Origin: DASVDE01 sp036381235
GTDB lineage: Bacteria > Actinomycetota > Thermoleophilia > Solirubrobacterales > 70-9
Length of the DNA: 64,000 nucleotides
NCBI GenBank assembly: GCA_036381235.1
Contig: DASVDE010000004.1
Span: 109,521 to 173,520 of the forward strand
Direction of reading: 5' to 3'
The notes below the pieces were generated by a model that was not told the origin of the DNA, did no database searches, and was given only the letters and a program-made list of their open reading frames with translations. The translations under genes and the position numbers were made by a program. How positions within the stretch are numbered: position 1 is the stretch's first letter; every line of letters starts with the position of its first letter. Of this stretch, positions 53,393 through 62,044 are shown one piece after another.

Positions 53393-54421
53393 CTAGTCGG
53401 AGCGCGGGGCGGTCGCTGCAATCAAGCGGTCGAGAATCTCGACCGCGGCGCCTGTGTCGATCGCGGTCGCGGCCTTGGCGACGCCTTCCTCGAGGCTTTC
53501 GGCCTGACCGCCGACGTAGATCGCCGCCCCCGCGTTGAGCAGAACCAGGTCGCGACGGGGGCCGCTCTCGCCATCCAATACCGAGCGTGAAGCGGCGGCA
53601 TTCTCCTCCGGCGTGGCGCCGGCAACCTCCTCCAGCGGCGCCTCCGCGAGCCCGAACTGGCCCGGCTCGACGAACCACTCTGACGTTCCCCCCTCGGCGA
53701 CCTCGATCACCCTGGTGCGGGCCGAGATCGACAGCTCGTCGAGGCCGTCCTCGGCGGCCACCACCAGCGCCCGCTCGCTGCCAAGGCCGACCAGCGCCTC
53801 GGCGATCGTCTCCTGGTAGTGGCGGTCGGAGACACCGAGCAGCTGCCGGTCGGCGCCGGCCGGGTTGGTCAACGGGCCGAGGAAGTTGAAGATGGTCCGC
53901 ACCCCCAGCTCTTTTCGCACCGGCACCACGTGTGCCATCGCCGCGTGGTGGCGGGGCGCGAACATGAAGCCGAAGCCGATCTCCTCGATGCAGCGGGCGA
54001 CCGCGTCGGGGTCGAGGTCGATCTCCATGCCCAGCGCCTCGAGCAGGTCGGCGGAGCCGCACTTGCTCGTGTTGGATCGGTTGCCGTGCTTGGCGACCGC
54101 GCAGCCGGCGCCGGCGGCGACCAGCGCCGCGGTGGTGGAGACGTTGAAGGTCGACGGCCCGCCCCCCGTGCCGGCGGTGTCGACCAGCTCCACCCGCGAG
54201 GTCTCCACATGCGCGGCGAGCCTGCGCATCGTCCGCGCCAGGCCGACCAGCTCGGGAACCGTCTCCCCCTTCGCCCGCAGCGCGATCAGGAAGGCACCGG
54301 TCTGCACCGGGTCGGTCCGCCCCTCCATGATCTCGGCCAGCACCGCCGAGGCATGATCGGCGGTCAGGTGGTCGCCGCGGCAGACCGCGTCGATCGCCCG
54401 GGTCACCACATCATTTGGCAT
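53393..54421 (-). CDS. trpD: anthranilate phosphoribosyltransferase
   Basis: The ~342-residue protein shows LVDTAGTGGGPSTFNVST (PRPP loop), KHGNRSNTSKCGSADLLEALG, FMFAPRHHAAM, RTIFNFLGPLTNPA, and an active-site acidic pair. It adds phosphoribose to anthranilate. ATG 54421, with GGAGG six bases upstream, is preferred to GTG 54427; it overlaps the trpG end by 11 bases. Confidence 0.97.
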   Translation of the reverse strand: MPNDVVTRAIDAVCRGDHLTADHASAVLAEIMEGRTDPVQTGAFLIALRAKGETVPELVGLARTMRRLAAHVETSRVELVDTAGTGGGPSTFNVSTTAALVAAGAGCAVAKHGNRSNTSKCGSADLLEALGMEIDLDPDAVARCIEEIGFGFMFAPRHHAAMAHVVPVRKELGVRTIFNFLGPLTNPAGADRQLLGVSDRHYQETIAEALVGLGSERALVVAAEDGLDELSISARTRVIEVAEGGTSEWFVEPGQFGLAEAPLEEVAGATPEENAAASRSVLDGESGPRRDLVLLNAGAAIYVGGQAESLEEGVAKAATAIDTGAAVEILDRLIAATAPRSD

Positions 54422-54983
54422 TGCCACCTCCCAGGAAGTTCTTCAGTAGGTGCATCCCCTGCGGGGTCAGGACCGACTCGGGGTGGAACTGGACCCCCTC
54501 GGCCGGCAGCTCGCGGTGGCGGGCGCCCATCACCACGTCGCCCAGGGTGGCGCTGACCTCGAGCACGTCGGGCAGGTCGGGATCGGCGACGAGCGAGTGG
54601 TAGCGGCCGGCGACCAGCGGGCTCGGTAGCCCCGCGTAGATCGTCCTGCCGTCGTGCTCGATCTCCGCGTCCTTGCCATGCACAGGCTCACCCTGCACCG
54701 TGCGCCCGCCGAATGCCTCGACCAGCGACTGGTGGCCGAGGCAGACGCCAAGGACCGGCGTGCCTGCCTCGGCGAAGGCGCGAATCGCCTCGACCGAGAT
54801 CCCCGCCTCTGCGGGAGTGCAGGGGCCCGGCGAAACGACGAGCCGGTCCGGCTTGCGCGCCAGCAGTTCCTCGACCGTGACCTTGTCGTTGCGCACGACT
54901 TCGATCTCGGCCCCCAGCTCGCCCAGGTACTGGACCAGGTTGTAGGTGAAGCTGTCGTAGTTGTCGATTACGAGGACCTTCAT
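54411..54983 (-). CDS. trpG: anthranilate synthase component II (glutamine amidotransferase)
   Basis: The 190-residue class-I amidotransferase has VIDNYDSFTYNLVQYLGELG, SPGPCTPAEAG, the nucleophile cysteine in VLGVCLGHQSLVEAFGG and the His-Glu pair in GVQFHPESVLT. It feeds ammonia to TrpE and could also serve PabB. The ATG overlaps the trpE end by 4 bases. Confidence 0.96.
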   Translation of the reverse strand: MKVLVIDNYDSFTYNLVQYLGELGAEIEVVRNDKVTVEELLARKPDRLVVSPGPCTPAEAGISVEAIRAFAEAGTPVLGVCLGHQSLVEAFGGRTVQGEPVHGKDAEIEHDGRTIYAGLPSPLVAGRYHSLVADPDLPDVLEVSATLGDVVMGARHRELPAEGVQFHPESVLTPQGMHLLKNFLGGGNAK

Positions 54984-56488
54984 GCCCAGTCCGGTTGTTC
55001 GCAGGCCAGCTCGACGGCACGGAAGACCGCCTTGGCCTTGTTGACCGACTCGTTGTACTCGTAGGCCGGCTTGGCGTCGGCAACGGTCCCACCGCCGGCC
55101 TGCACGTGGATCTGGCCGTCCTTGACCACGACCGTGCGGATGTGGATCGCGGTGTCGAGGTCACCGCTCCACGAGAGGTAGCCGATCGCGCCTCCGTATG
55201 AGCAGCGCTTGATCGGCTCCAACTCGTCGATGATCTGCATCGCCCGGACCTTCGGCGCGCCGGACAGCGTCCCGGCGGGCAGAGCGGAGCGCAGTACGTC
55301 GAGGGCACTGACACCCTGGCGCAGGGTGCCAGAGACCTGGCTGACGATGTGAAGGACGTGGGAGTAGGTCTCGACCACCATCAGCTCGTCGACCTTGACG
55401 CTGCCGTACTCGCAGACGCGGCCAAGGTCGTTGCGGCCGAGGTCGACCAGCATCACGTGCTCAGCCCGCTCCTTAGGGTCGTTGATCAGCTTCTCGGCGA
55501 GGCGGCGGTCCTCGTCTTCGCTGCGACCGCGGGGCGAGGTGCCCGCGATCGGCCGTGCCTCGACCCGGTTGCCGCTGACCTTGACCAGCGGCTCCGGCGA
55601 GGCGCCGGCGATCTGGAAGTCGCCGAACTCGAGGAAGTACATGTAGGGCGAGGGGTTGACCGCCCGCAGGCCGCGGTAGACCGAGAAGGCCTCGACCGGC
55701 GCCGGGGCCGAGAAGCGCTGCGAGGGAACGACCTGGAAGGCGTCGCCGGCATGCACGTACTCGATGATCCGTTCGACCGAGGCTTCGAACTTCTCGCGCT
55801 CCATATTGGAGACGAACTCCGGCGCCTCGGAGACCGAAGGGTGCTCCGGGACCGGCACCGCGCCGCGCAGCCTGCCCCGCATCTCGGCGATTGTCGCCGC
55901 CGCCCGCTCGTAGGCGGCGTCGATCCCGCCCTCTTCGTCTGTGAAAGCGCAGGCGAGGATCGTCAGCTCGTGCCGCAGGTGGTCGAAGATCACCATCGCG
56001 TCGGTCACCATCAGCGCCATGTCGGGCAGGCCGAGCGGATCGGGGTTTGGCTCCCCCAGCGGCTCCACCGTGCGCACGAGGTCGTAGCCGAAGAAGCCCA
56101 CCGCGCCGCCGGCGAACGGCGGCAACCCGTCGACCGGGGCAAGTCGGAAGCGCTCCATGTATTCGGCGACCGCGGCGTAGGGATCGGGGGCGTCCCGGGC
56201 GCCGTCCTGAGCGCCGGTCAGCACCCCATCGCTCCAGCGCAGCACCACCCGCGGCCGGAAGCCGGCGAAGGAGTAGCGCCCGACCTGTCCCTGCTCCGCG
56301 GACTCGAGCAGGAAGCAGGGCGCCCCCGCCGGCTCGGCGGCGCGCAGCTTGAGGAAGGCGGAAACCGGCGTTTCGCAGTCGTCGACGAGCCGGGCGCGAA
56401 CGGGGACAACGTTGCCCTGCTTGGCCAGCTCGCGAGCCTCCTCGAGGCTCGGCTCGAGCCTCAGCTCCGATTCAGCGGCGACGGCCAT
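54980..56488 (-). CDS. trpE: anthranilate synthase component I
   Basis: The 502-residue chorismate-utilising enzyme has FLLESAEQGQVGRYSFAGF with the tryptophan feedback site region (LLES). The catalytic core reads PSPYMYFLEFGDFQIAGASPE, RPIAGTSPRGRSEDEDRRL, DLGRNDLGRVC, and GTLSGAPKVRAMQIIDELE. It makes anthranilate from chorismate and ammonia. Feedback inhibition by tryptophan is expected from the LLES motif. The ATG overlaps the hisIE end by 17 bases. Confidence 0.97.
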   Translation of the reverse strand: MAVAAESELRLEPSLEEARELAKQGNVVPVRARLVDDCETPVSAFLKLRAAEPAGAPCFLLESAEQGQVGRYSFAGFRPRVVLRWSDGVLTGAQDGARDAPDPYAAVAEYMERFRLAPVDGLPPFAGGAVGFFGYDLVRTVEPLGEPNPDPLGLPDMALMVTDAMVIFDHLRHELTILACAFTDEEGGIDAAYERAAATIAEMRGRLRGAVPVPEHPSVSEAPEFVSNMEREKFEASVERIIEYVHAGDAFQVVPSQRFSAPAPVEAFSVYRGLRAVNPSPYMYFLEFGDFQIAGASPEPLVKVSGNRVEARPIAGTSPRGRSEDEDRRLAEKLINDPKERAEHVMLVDLGRNDLGRVCEYGSVKVDELMVVETYSHVLHIVSQVSGTLRQGVSALDVLRSALPAGTLSGAPKVRAMQIIDELEPIKRCSYGGAIGYLSWSGDLDTAIHIRTVVVKDGQIHVQAGGGTVADAKPAYEYNESVNKAKAVFRAVELACEQPDWA

Positions 56489-57083
56489 TCAGCACTTCCA
56501 TCACCGCGGACTGCGGCACCTCGCGGGAGGCCAGCAGCACGCTGAGGTGGTAGAGCAGGTCGGCCGCTTCCTCGGCGACCCGCTCGTCGCTCTCCTCACG
56601 GGCGGCGCGCACGACCTCCTCCGCTTCCTCTTCCACCTTCTCGCCGACCAACCCCGGGTCGTCGAGCAGTTTCACCGTGTAGCTGCTCTCGGGCCGCTCG
56701 ACGGCGCGGCTGCGCAGGATGCGCTCCAGCTCCGGCAGCGCCTCGTGGGCGAGCGGGGCATGCTCGCCGTCGCCCAACTCGCGGTAGAAGCAGCTTCGCT
56801 CGCCCGTGTGGCAGGCCGGACCGGTCGGCTCGACCAGGGCCAGGATCGCATCGCCGTCGCAGTCGTAGCGCAACTGGCGCAGACGCAGGAAGTTGCCCGA
56901 GGTCTCACCCTTGTGCCAGATCTCCCCACGTGAGCGGCTGTAGAAGTGGAGGTCTCCCGTCTCCACACTCAGGCGCAGGGATTCCTCGCTGACGTAGGCG
57001 AGCGTCAGCACCTCACCGGTGGCGAAGTCCTGCGCCACGCACGGCACCAAGCCTCGCTCGTCGAACTGAACCTCTTCGAACAT
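56472..57083 (-). CDS. hisI: bifunctional HisIE (phosphoribosyl-AMP cyclohydrolase / phosphoribosyl-ATP diphosphatase)
   Basis: The 203-residue protein joins HisI (FYSRSRGEIWHKGETSGNFL, YDCDGDAILALVEPTGPACH with the zinc-binding cysteines) to HisE (SSYTVKLLDDPGLVGEKVEE EAEEV-type helix pair, ADLLYHLSVLL). It performs two consecutive histidine-pathway steps. It sits between era and trpE, linking histidine and tryptophan synthesis, which share PRPP. ATG 57083 is preferred. Confidence 0.95.
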   Translation of the reverse strand: MFEEVQFDERGLVPCVAQDFATGEVLTLAYVSEESLRLSVETGDLHFYSRSRGEIWHKGETSGNFLRLRQLRYDCDGDAILALVEPTGPACHTGERSCFYRELGDGEHAPLAHEALPELERILRSRAVERPESSYTVKLLDDPGLVGEKVEEEAEEVVRAAREESDERVAEEAADLLYHLSVLLASREVPQSAVMEVLNGRRR

Positions 57084-57096
57084 CAACGCATCGTAG

Positions 57097-57993
57097 TTAC
57101 TCGATTCCCAGCCGATCCAGCAGGTCCTTGTCGCGGCGCCAACGGTGCCGGACGCGGACCTGGAGATCGAGGTGGACCTGAGCGCCCAGCTCCCGCTCCA
57201 GCGAACGCCGTGCCGCGGCACCGATCTCGCCGACCTTCGCACCCCCCTTGCCGATCAGGATCCCCTTCTGCGACTCGGTCTCCACCCAGATCTCAGCCCG
57301 CACGGTGACCAGCCCGTCCTCGCGGGGAGAGATCTCCTTGACCGAGACCTCAACAGAGTGCGGAATCTCCTCGCGGGTGCGGTTCAGGACCTGCTCGCGG
57401 ATCAGCTCGGCGAGCAGGACCTCGCTCGACTGGTCGCTGCTGTCCTCGGGCGGGTACAGGTACGGGCCCTCCGGAACCAGCTCCCCGAGACACTCGACGA
57501 GCGCTTTCAAACCCTCGCCGCTGCGGGCGCTGACCGGAAAGACCTCGTCGACCCCATCCAGCTCCGCCGCCTCCGCCAACACCGGCACCAACTCGTTGGG
57601 GCCGACCCGGTCGCACTTGTTGACCGCGCAGACCACCGGCATATCGGCACCCGCGCTGAGCAGGGCACGGGCAATGAAGCGGTCGCCGGGGCCGATCCCC
57701 TGCTCGCCGTTGACGACGAAGAGGGCGACGTCGGAGTCGGCCAGCTCACGCTCGACCCGGTGCTGCATCCGTTCGGTCAGGACATCGCGGGGGCGCTGCA
57801 CGCCGGGTAGGTCGACGAGGACAAGCTGCCTGCCGGCCTCGCTGTCGGTGGCGACGCCGCGGATCGCCCGCCGCGTGGTCTGCGGCCGCACCGAGACGAT
57901 CGCCACGTGCCCGCCGACGATCGCGTTGACCAGCGTCGACTTGCCGACGTTCGGCCGACCCGCAAGCCCAACAAAGCCACTGCGCTGCCTCAT
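57097..57993 (-). CDS. era: GTPase Era
   Basis: The 298-residue GTPase has G1 AGRPNVGKSTLVNAI, switch SVRPQTTRRAIRG, G3 VDLPGVQRPRD, G4 VNKCDRV, G5 VSARSGEGL and a C-terminal KH domain with GILIGKGGAKVGEIGAAAR. It binds 16S rRNA in 30S maturation. ATG 57993 overlaps the ybeY stop as ATGA. Confidence 0.97.
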   Translation of the reverse strand: MRQRSGFVGLAGRPNVGKSTLVNAIVGGHVAIVSVRPQTTRRAIRGVATDSEAGRQLVLVDLPGVQRPRDVLTERMQHRVERELADSDVALFVVNGEQGIGPGDRFIARALLSAGADMPVVCAVNKCDRVGPNELVPVLAEAAELDGVDEVFPVSARSGEGLKALVECLGELVPEGPYLYPPEDSSDQSSEVLLAELIREQVLNRTREEIPHSVEVSVKEISPREDGLVTVRAEIWVETESQKGILIGKGGAKVGEIGAAARRSLERELGAQVHLDLQVRVRHRWRRDKDLLDRLGIE

Positions 57994-58382
57994 CGGCTCT
58001 CGTTCGCTCCCGCGTCCGGGGGCAGTGCCCTGAGAATCTCGTGCTGGAGCTCCAGCATCTGACCCCGGTCTGTCTCGTGGTCGTAGCCGCAGAGGTGCAG
58101 GACTCCGTGGACCGCGGCCTCGGTGACGTCGGAGCAATGCTCGGGGCAGATCGCCACGTCGCCGAGCTCCCTCGGCCCTGGTGTCGGGGCGGTCTCGTCG
58201 ATCGGGAAAGCGAGCACATCGGTCGGGGCGTCCCGCCCCCGGTGCTCGCGATTCAGCTCGCGGATGCGCTCCGCGCCGACCAGCTCGACCGCAAGATGGC
58301 CATCGAGGACCCCGGCGGCCGCGAGGGTCGCCTCAACCGCAGCGCGCAACTCGACGGGAACGTCGGAGAGGTCAGTCGTCAT
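57990..58382 (-). CDS. ybeY: endoribonuclease YbeY
   Basis: The 130-residue metalloprotein has the zinc site in AAVHGVLHLCGYDHETDRGQM (His-x3-His-x5-His). It also has LNREHRGRDAPTDVLAFP. It acts in 16S rRNA end processing and quality control, next to era and phoH as usual. ATG 58382 overlaps the phoH end. The tail residues PDAGANESR include a repeat motif found at other gene junctions. Confidence 0.95.
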   Translation of the reverse strand: MTTDLSDVPVELRAAVEATLAAAGVLDGHLAVELVGAERIRELNREHRGRDAPTDVLAFPIDETAPTPGPRELGDVAICPEHCSDVTEAAVHGVLHLCGYDHETDRGQMLELQHEILRALPPDAGANESR

Positions 58383-59340
58383 CCGCCGCTGGCGGGCTTT
58401 GCTTTTTTGCGTGCTCGCCGTACGCGGCAACGATCCGCTGCACCAGCTTGTGGCGAACGACGTCCTCGCCGCCGAAGTGAACGAAGGAGATGTCCTGGAC
58501 CGAGTCGAGGATGTCGCGCACGACGACCAGGCCGGAGCGCTGGTCCGTAGGCAGGTCTACCTGGGTGATGTCCCCGGTGACCACCATCCGCGAGTTGAAG
58601 CCGAGCCTGGTGAGGAACATCTTCATCTGCTCGGGGCTGGTGTTCTGCGCCTCGTCGAGGATCACGAAGGAGTCGTTGAGGGTGCGACCGCGCATGAAGG
58701 CGAGCGGCGCCACCTCGATCACGCCACGCTCGAAGTAGCCGTTGACGCGATCGGGGTCGAGCATGTCGTAGAGGGCGTCGAAGAGCGGCCGCAGGTAGGG
58801 ATCCACCTTGGCCTGGATGTCGCCCGGCAGGAAGCCCAGCCTCTCCCCCGCCTCCACCGCCGGCCGGGTGAGGATGATCCGCTGCACCTCGCGCTCGGCG
58901 AGCGCGGCGGCGGCCATGGCCACGGCGAGGAATGTCTTCCCGGTGCCCGCCGGGCCGACGCCGAAGGTGATCGTGTTGCGCCGGATCGAGTCGACGTAGC
59001 GCTTCTGGTTCAGCGTCTTCGGTGCCACCTTCGTGTTGCGGTGCCGCCAGACCACGTCCTCCAGCACCCGTGCCGGGCTCTCGTGGGCGTCGAGGGCGCC
59101 CGTCACCGCTTCGATCGTCCCCGGCGCCACCTCGTGCCCCTGCTCGATCAGGTCCACCAGCTCGTCGACCACGGTGGCGGCAGTCTGCACGTCGTCGCTG
59201 GACCCGTCCAGGGTCAGCACGTTCCCGCGCAGGTGGAAGTCGCAATCGAGGTGGCCGCGGAGGGCGCGCAGCACCGCGTCCTCTGAGCCGGCCAGCTCGG
59301 CGGCGACCGCGTTGTCGAGCGTCAGCTGCCTACGAGCCAA
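58372..59340 (-). CDS. PhoH-family ATPase
   Basis: The 322-residue protein has the PhoH Walker A FGVGPAGTGKTFLAVAMAAA, the segment LTRPAVEAGERLGFLPGD, Walker B SFVILDEAQNTSPEQMKMFL, and MVVTGDITQVDLP. It is a predicted RNA-linked ATPase or helicase that works with YbeY. The TTG at 59340 is preceded by GGAG, five bases away, within the yqeY end. Confidence 0.95.
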   Translation of the reverse strand: MARRQLTLDNAVAAELAGSEDAVLRALRGHLDCDFHLRGNVLTLDGSSDDVQTAATVVDELVDLIEQGHEVAPGTIEAVTGALDAHESPARVLEDVVWRHRNTKVAPKTLNQKRYVDSIRRNTITFGVGPAGTGKTFLAVAMAAAALAEREVQRIILTRPAVEAGERLGFLPGDIQAKVDPYLRPLFDALYDMLDPDRVNGYFERGVIEVAPLAFMRGRTLNDSFVILDEAQNTSPEQMKMFLTRLGFNSRMVVTGDITQVDLPTDQRSGLVVVRDILDSVQDISFVHFGGEDVVRHKLVQRIVAAYGEHAKKQSPPAADDD

Positions 59341-59761
59341 GTCGCTCCCGCACCGCGGCGCTGACCCGCTTGCCGTCGGCGCGTCCCTCCACGCGCGGCA
59401 TCAGCGCGGACATCACCTGCCCCATCTGCTTCATCTCGGTGGCGCCGGTCTCGTCGATCGCCGCGTCCACCAGCGCGCCCAGCTCCCCGTCGCCGAGCTG
59501 CTCGGGCAGGTAGGCGGCGATCATCTCGGCCTCGTCGCTCTCGGCCTGCGCCTGCTCCCGGCGCCCGGCGTCGCGGTAGGCCTGCGCCGCCTCCAGCCGC
59601 TTCTTGCGCTCGCGCTGCAGGACGGCGATCTCGTCTCCCTTGCCGAGCTTCGCGTCCTGCTGGAGGGAGTCGACGATCATGCGCAGCGCCGAGGCACGCT
59701 CGCGCTCGCCGGCCTTCATCGCCGTGCGCACGTCGGCCCGCACCTGCTCTACGACACTCAC
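59330..59761 (-). CDS. GatB/YqeY-domain protein
   Basis: The 143-residue helical protein has VRADVRTAMKAGERERASAL, LRMIVDSLQQ, AYRDAGRREQAQAESDEAEM, IAAYLPEQL and QMGQVMSALMPRVEGRADGK, which identify the YqeY family related to the GatB tail. A role in tRNA amidation or stress is suspected. GTG 59761 starts 4 bases after the murI stop. Confidence 0.92.
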   Translation of the reverse strand: MSVVEQVRADVRTAMKAGERERASALRMIVDSLQQDAKLGKGDEIAVLQRERKKRLEAAQAYRDAGRREQAQAESDEAEMIAAYLPEQLGDGELGALVDAAIDETGATEMKQMGQVMSALMPRVEGRADGKRVSAAVRERLGS

Positions 59762-59765
59762 CGCA

Positions 59766-60566
59766 CTAAGGGTAGTCGGCGCGCAGATCGACCTGCTCGA
59801 CCGTGCCCAGCGGCATCTGCAGGAAGCGGGTCCCGAGCGCGCGGAAGGAATCGACGTCGCCGCTGCACAGGAAGCGGTAATCGCCTTCCTCGGGCCGCTC
59901 CCGGCCGAGCCCGCCTGCGGCGAGCGTGCGCTGCACCGCCGCGGCCACCGCGTGCCCGCCGCTCACCAGGCGCACGTCGCGCCCGAGGATGCGCTGCAGC
60001 ATCGGCGCCACCAGGGGGTAATGCGTGCAGCCGAGGATCAGCGTGTCCACTTCCTTCTGCCGGAGCGGCTCGCAGTAGCCCCGGGCCATCTCGACCACGC
60101 TCTCGTCGAAGTGCGTCCCCTCCTGGATGAAGGGGGCCAGATCGGGGGCCTCGACCTCGATCACGTCCAGCGCCCTCCCCTGCGCTTCCAGGGCGCGCCT
60201 GTAGGAGCCGCTCTCCACCGTGTTGGGCGTGGCGAGGACGCCGATGCGCCCGCTGTCGGTGATGGCGGCGGCGATCTCCGCCTGCGGCTCCACCACGGGC
60301 ACCACCTCGACGCCGCGCTCGGCCGCCACCTCGCGGGTCACGTCGGCGCCGATCGAGGTCGCCGTGTTACAGGCGATCACGAGCAGCTTGGCGCCGCGGT
60401 CGAGCAGCAGCCGGGCGATCGCCGCGATGCGCCGGCGCAGCAGCTCCGGGTCGCGCGAGCCGTAGGGGAACATCGCCGTGTCGCCGAGGTAGACGAAGTC
60501 CTCCTGCGGCAGCGAGACGAGGCACTCGTGCAGCACGGTGAGGCCGCCCACGCCCGAGTCGAACAT
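59766..60566 (-). CDS. murI: glutamate racemase
   Basis: The ~266-residue protein shows AMFDSGVGGLTVLHECL, YLGDTAMFPYGSR, the first catalytic cysteine in VIACNTATSI, and the second in LILGCTHYPLVAPML. It makes D-glutamate for peptidoglycan. ATG 60566 begins exactly at the conserved MFDSG. Most homologues carry several residues before this, so an upstream non-ATG start (the CTG codons before 60610) is possible. Confidence 0.94.
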   Translation of the reverse strand: MFDSGVGGLTVLHECLVSLPQEDFVYLGDTAMFPYGSRDPELLRRRIAAIARLLLDRGAKLLVIACNTATSIGADVTREVAAERGVEVVPVVEPQAEIAAAITDSGRIGVLATPNTVESGSYRRALEAQGRALDVIEVEAPDLAPFIQEGTHFDESVVEMARGYCEPLRQKEVDTLILGCTHYPLVAPMLQRILGRDVRLVSGGHAVAAAVQRTLAAGGLGRERPEEGDYRFLCSGDVDSFRALGTRFLQMPLGTVEQVDLRADYP

Positions 60567-60616
60567 CGCGACCGGCTGGGCGGGAGAAAGCTCTGAGGCG
60601 CGCGCGGACAGAGCCG

Positions 60617-61090
60617 TCAGGGCTTGACGGTCATGAAGAAGATCGTCACCACCACGGCCAGCCCGGCCAGGCTGCCGACCCGTCCGATCCGCTGGCCGAG
60701 CGCCGTGAACTCGTCGCTGAGCGTGCCGCCGTCCGCCAGGTCCCGTTCGGCCAGGGCGCGCGCCCGCCGGACCTGCGGCACGAAGAACGCGTGCTGCAAC
60801 CCGAGCAGGAGCAGGATGGCGATGAAGCCTACGACGATGAAGAGTTCGCCGCCGTCCCACGATCCCTTGGCCATGACATAGATGCCGGCGACGAGCACGA
60901 CCAGGGCGCCCGGCAGGCTCAGATAGCGGTCGACCTTCTGGATCCCCGCGAGGATTGCCGGGGTGGCGCGGGGGTGCTCGGGCACCACCGAGAAGAAGAA
61001 GCCGTAGCCGAAGGTGGGGCCGAAGGCGAGCACCACGGCGAGGATGTGGATGAATAGCCCGACGCCGTAAGCGGTGATCGTCGCGAGCAT
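60617..61090 (-). CDS. DUF2269-like membrane protein
   Basis: The 157-residue protein has four hydrophobic helices (AYGVGLFIHILAVVLAFGP, LPGALVVLVAGIYVMA, ELFIVVGFIAILLLLGLQ, VGSLAGLAVVVTIFFMTV). A conserved-looking helix pair with His in HILAVVLAFG and a basic loop VRRARALAERD are visible. The pattern fits the DUF2269 family of unknown function. ATG 61090 begins 23 bases after the prmA stop. Confidence 0.8.
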   Translation of the reverse strand: MLATITAYGVGLFIHILAVVLAFGPTFGYGFFFSVVPEHPRATPAILAGIQKVDRYLSLPGALVVLVAGIYVMAKGSWDGGELFIVVGFIAILLLLGLQHAFFVPQVRRARALAERDLADGGTLSDEFTALGQRIGRVGSLAGLAVVVTIFFMTVKP

Positions 61091-61112
61091 GGCCAGGAAC
61101 GATATCGGCCGC

Positions 61113-61925
61113 TCAGGCGGGCGCCAGCAGAAGCGCCACCCAGTCGCCGTCGCGCCGCCGCTCCCCCTCGCCCAGGCCGGCGGCCGCGAACGCCGAGAGC
61201 GTCCGGTCGACCTCGTCGGGCAGCAGGCCGGAGCAGACCAGGCTGCGGGGCGGCGCGCCAGGGTCCATCCCGGCGGCGACGGCTTCCAGCGCAGTGGGGC
61301 GCATGTTGGCCACGACGGTGGGCGCGAGCGCGGGGAGCTCCCGGCCCAGGTCACGGCGCTCGAACTCCGCCTCGACGCCGTTCGCGGCTGCGTTGGCGGC
61401 GGCGGCCTCCACCGCGGGCGCCTCGCGGTCGTAGCCGCGCACCGGCGACCAGCCGAGCCTTGCGGCGGCGATCGCGAGCACGCCCGAGCCGCAGCCCAGG
61501 TCGACGAGGCCGCCCTCGGCTCCGCCGGACTCGGCCAGCTCCAGCAGCAGCTCCAGGCAGAGGCGCGTCGTCGGGTGGGCGCCCGTGCCGAAGGCGCGGC
61601 CGGGATCGACCACGACGTCCACGGCGCCGGGACGCGGCTCCTCCCAAGAGGGCCGCAGCCAGAGCCGCCCGCCGACCAGGAGCGGCTTGTGGAAGTCCTG
61701 CCAGCGGTCGGCCCAATCGTCGGGGACCTCCGCCGCCACCACCTCGACCAGGCCGTCGCCGGCCGCGGCCTCGAGCTCGCCGACCTCGGGCAGCTCGCCC
61801 TCCCCCCCGTAGATCGCGTACTCGACGTAGCCGGGGCCGCTCTCCTCCTCCACGCCGTTCGGCGCCAGGACGGTCAGCTCGGCGAGAACCAGCTCCGCCT
61901 GCTCGGGCCGGCACCTCACCGCCAA
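61113..61925 (-). CDS. prmA: ribosomal protein L11 methyltransferase PrmA
   Basis: The 270-residue protein has an N-terminal substrate-recognition domain (YVEYAIYGGEGELPE), the PrmA segment DDWADRWQDFHKPLLVG, DPGRAFGTGAHPTTRLCLE, and SAM motif LVDLGCGSGVLAIAAARLG. It trimethylates ribosomal protein L11. TTG 61925 is used. It follows dnaJ by 119 bases; that gap carries a 24-bp tandem repeat. Confidence 0.95.
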   Translation of the reverse strand: MAVRCRPEQAELVLAELTVLAPNGVEEESGPGYVEYAIYGGEGELPEVGELEAAAGDGLVEVVAAEVPDDWADRWQDFHKPLLVGGRLWLRPSWEEPRPGAVDVVVDPGRAFGTGAHPTTRLCLELLLELAESGGAEGGLVDLGCGSGVLAIAAARLGWSPVRGYDREAPAVEAAAANAAANGVEAEFERRDLGRELPALAPTVVANMRPTALEAVAAGMDPGAPPRSLVCSGLLPDEVDRTLSAFAAAGLGEGERRRDGDWVALLLAPA

Positions 61926-61936
61926 ACGGATCAGGA

Positions 61937-61984
61937 GGCCACCCCCGGACGCAAGAGCGAGGCCACCCCCGGACGCGGGAGCGA
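61937..61984 (+). repeat. 24-bp tandem duplication in the dnaJ-prmA gap
   Basis: GGCCACCCCCGGACGCAAGA GCGA (61937-61960) is repeated with two changes at 61961-61984. A GGCCCTG/CAGGGCC inverted pair (61985-61991, 62008-62014) and a distant GGTGGCC (about 62029-62035) follow. The embedded CCGGACGC(GGG/AAG)AGCGA motif recurs inverted at tsaE, trpB and the era/ybeY junction. Confidence 0.75.
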
Positions 61985-62044
61985 GGCCCTGTCCATTTCT
62001 GTCTCTTCAGGGCCGAGCGGGAGCAGAGGAGGTGGCCTTACAAG

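Noticed and set aside
56489..57096. Tryptophan attenuator or leader peptide before trpE
   Set aside because: trpE overlaps hisIE by 17 bases and no Trp-rich leader with alternative hairpins is seen; regulation would have to act further upstream or by feedback inhibition.
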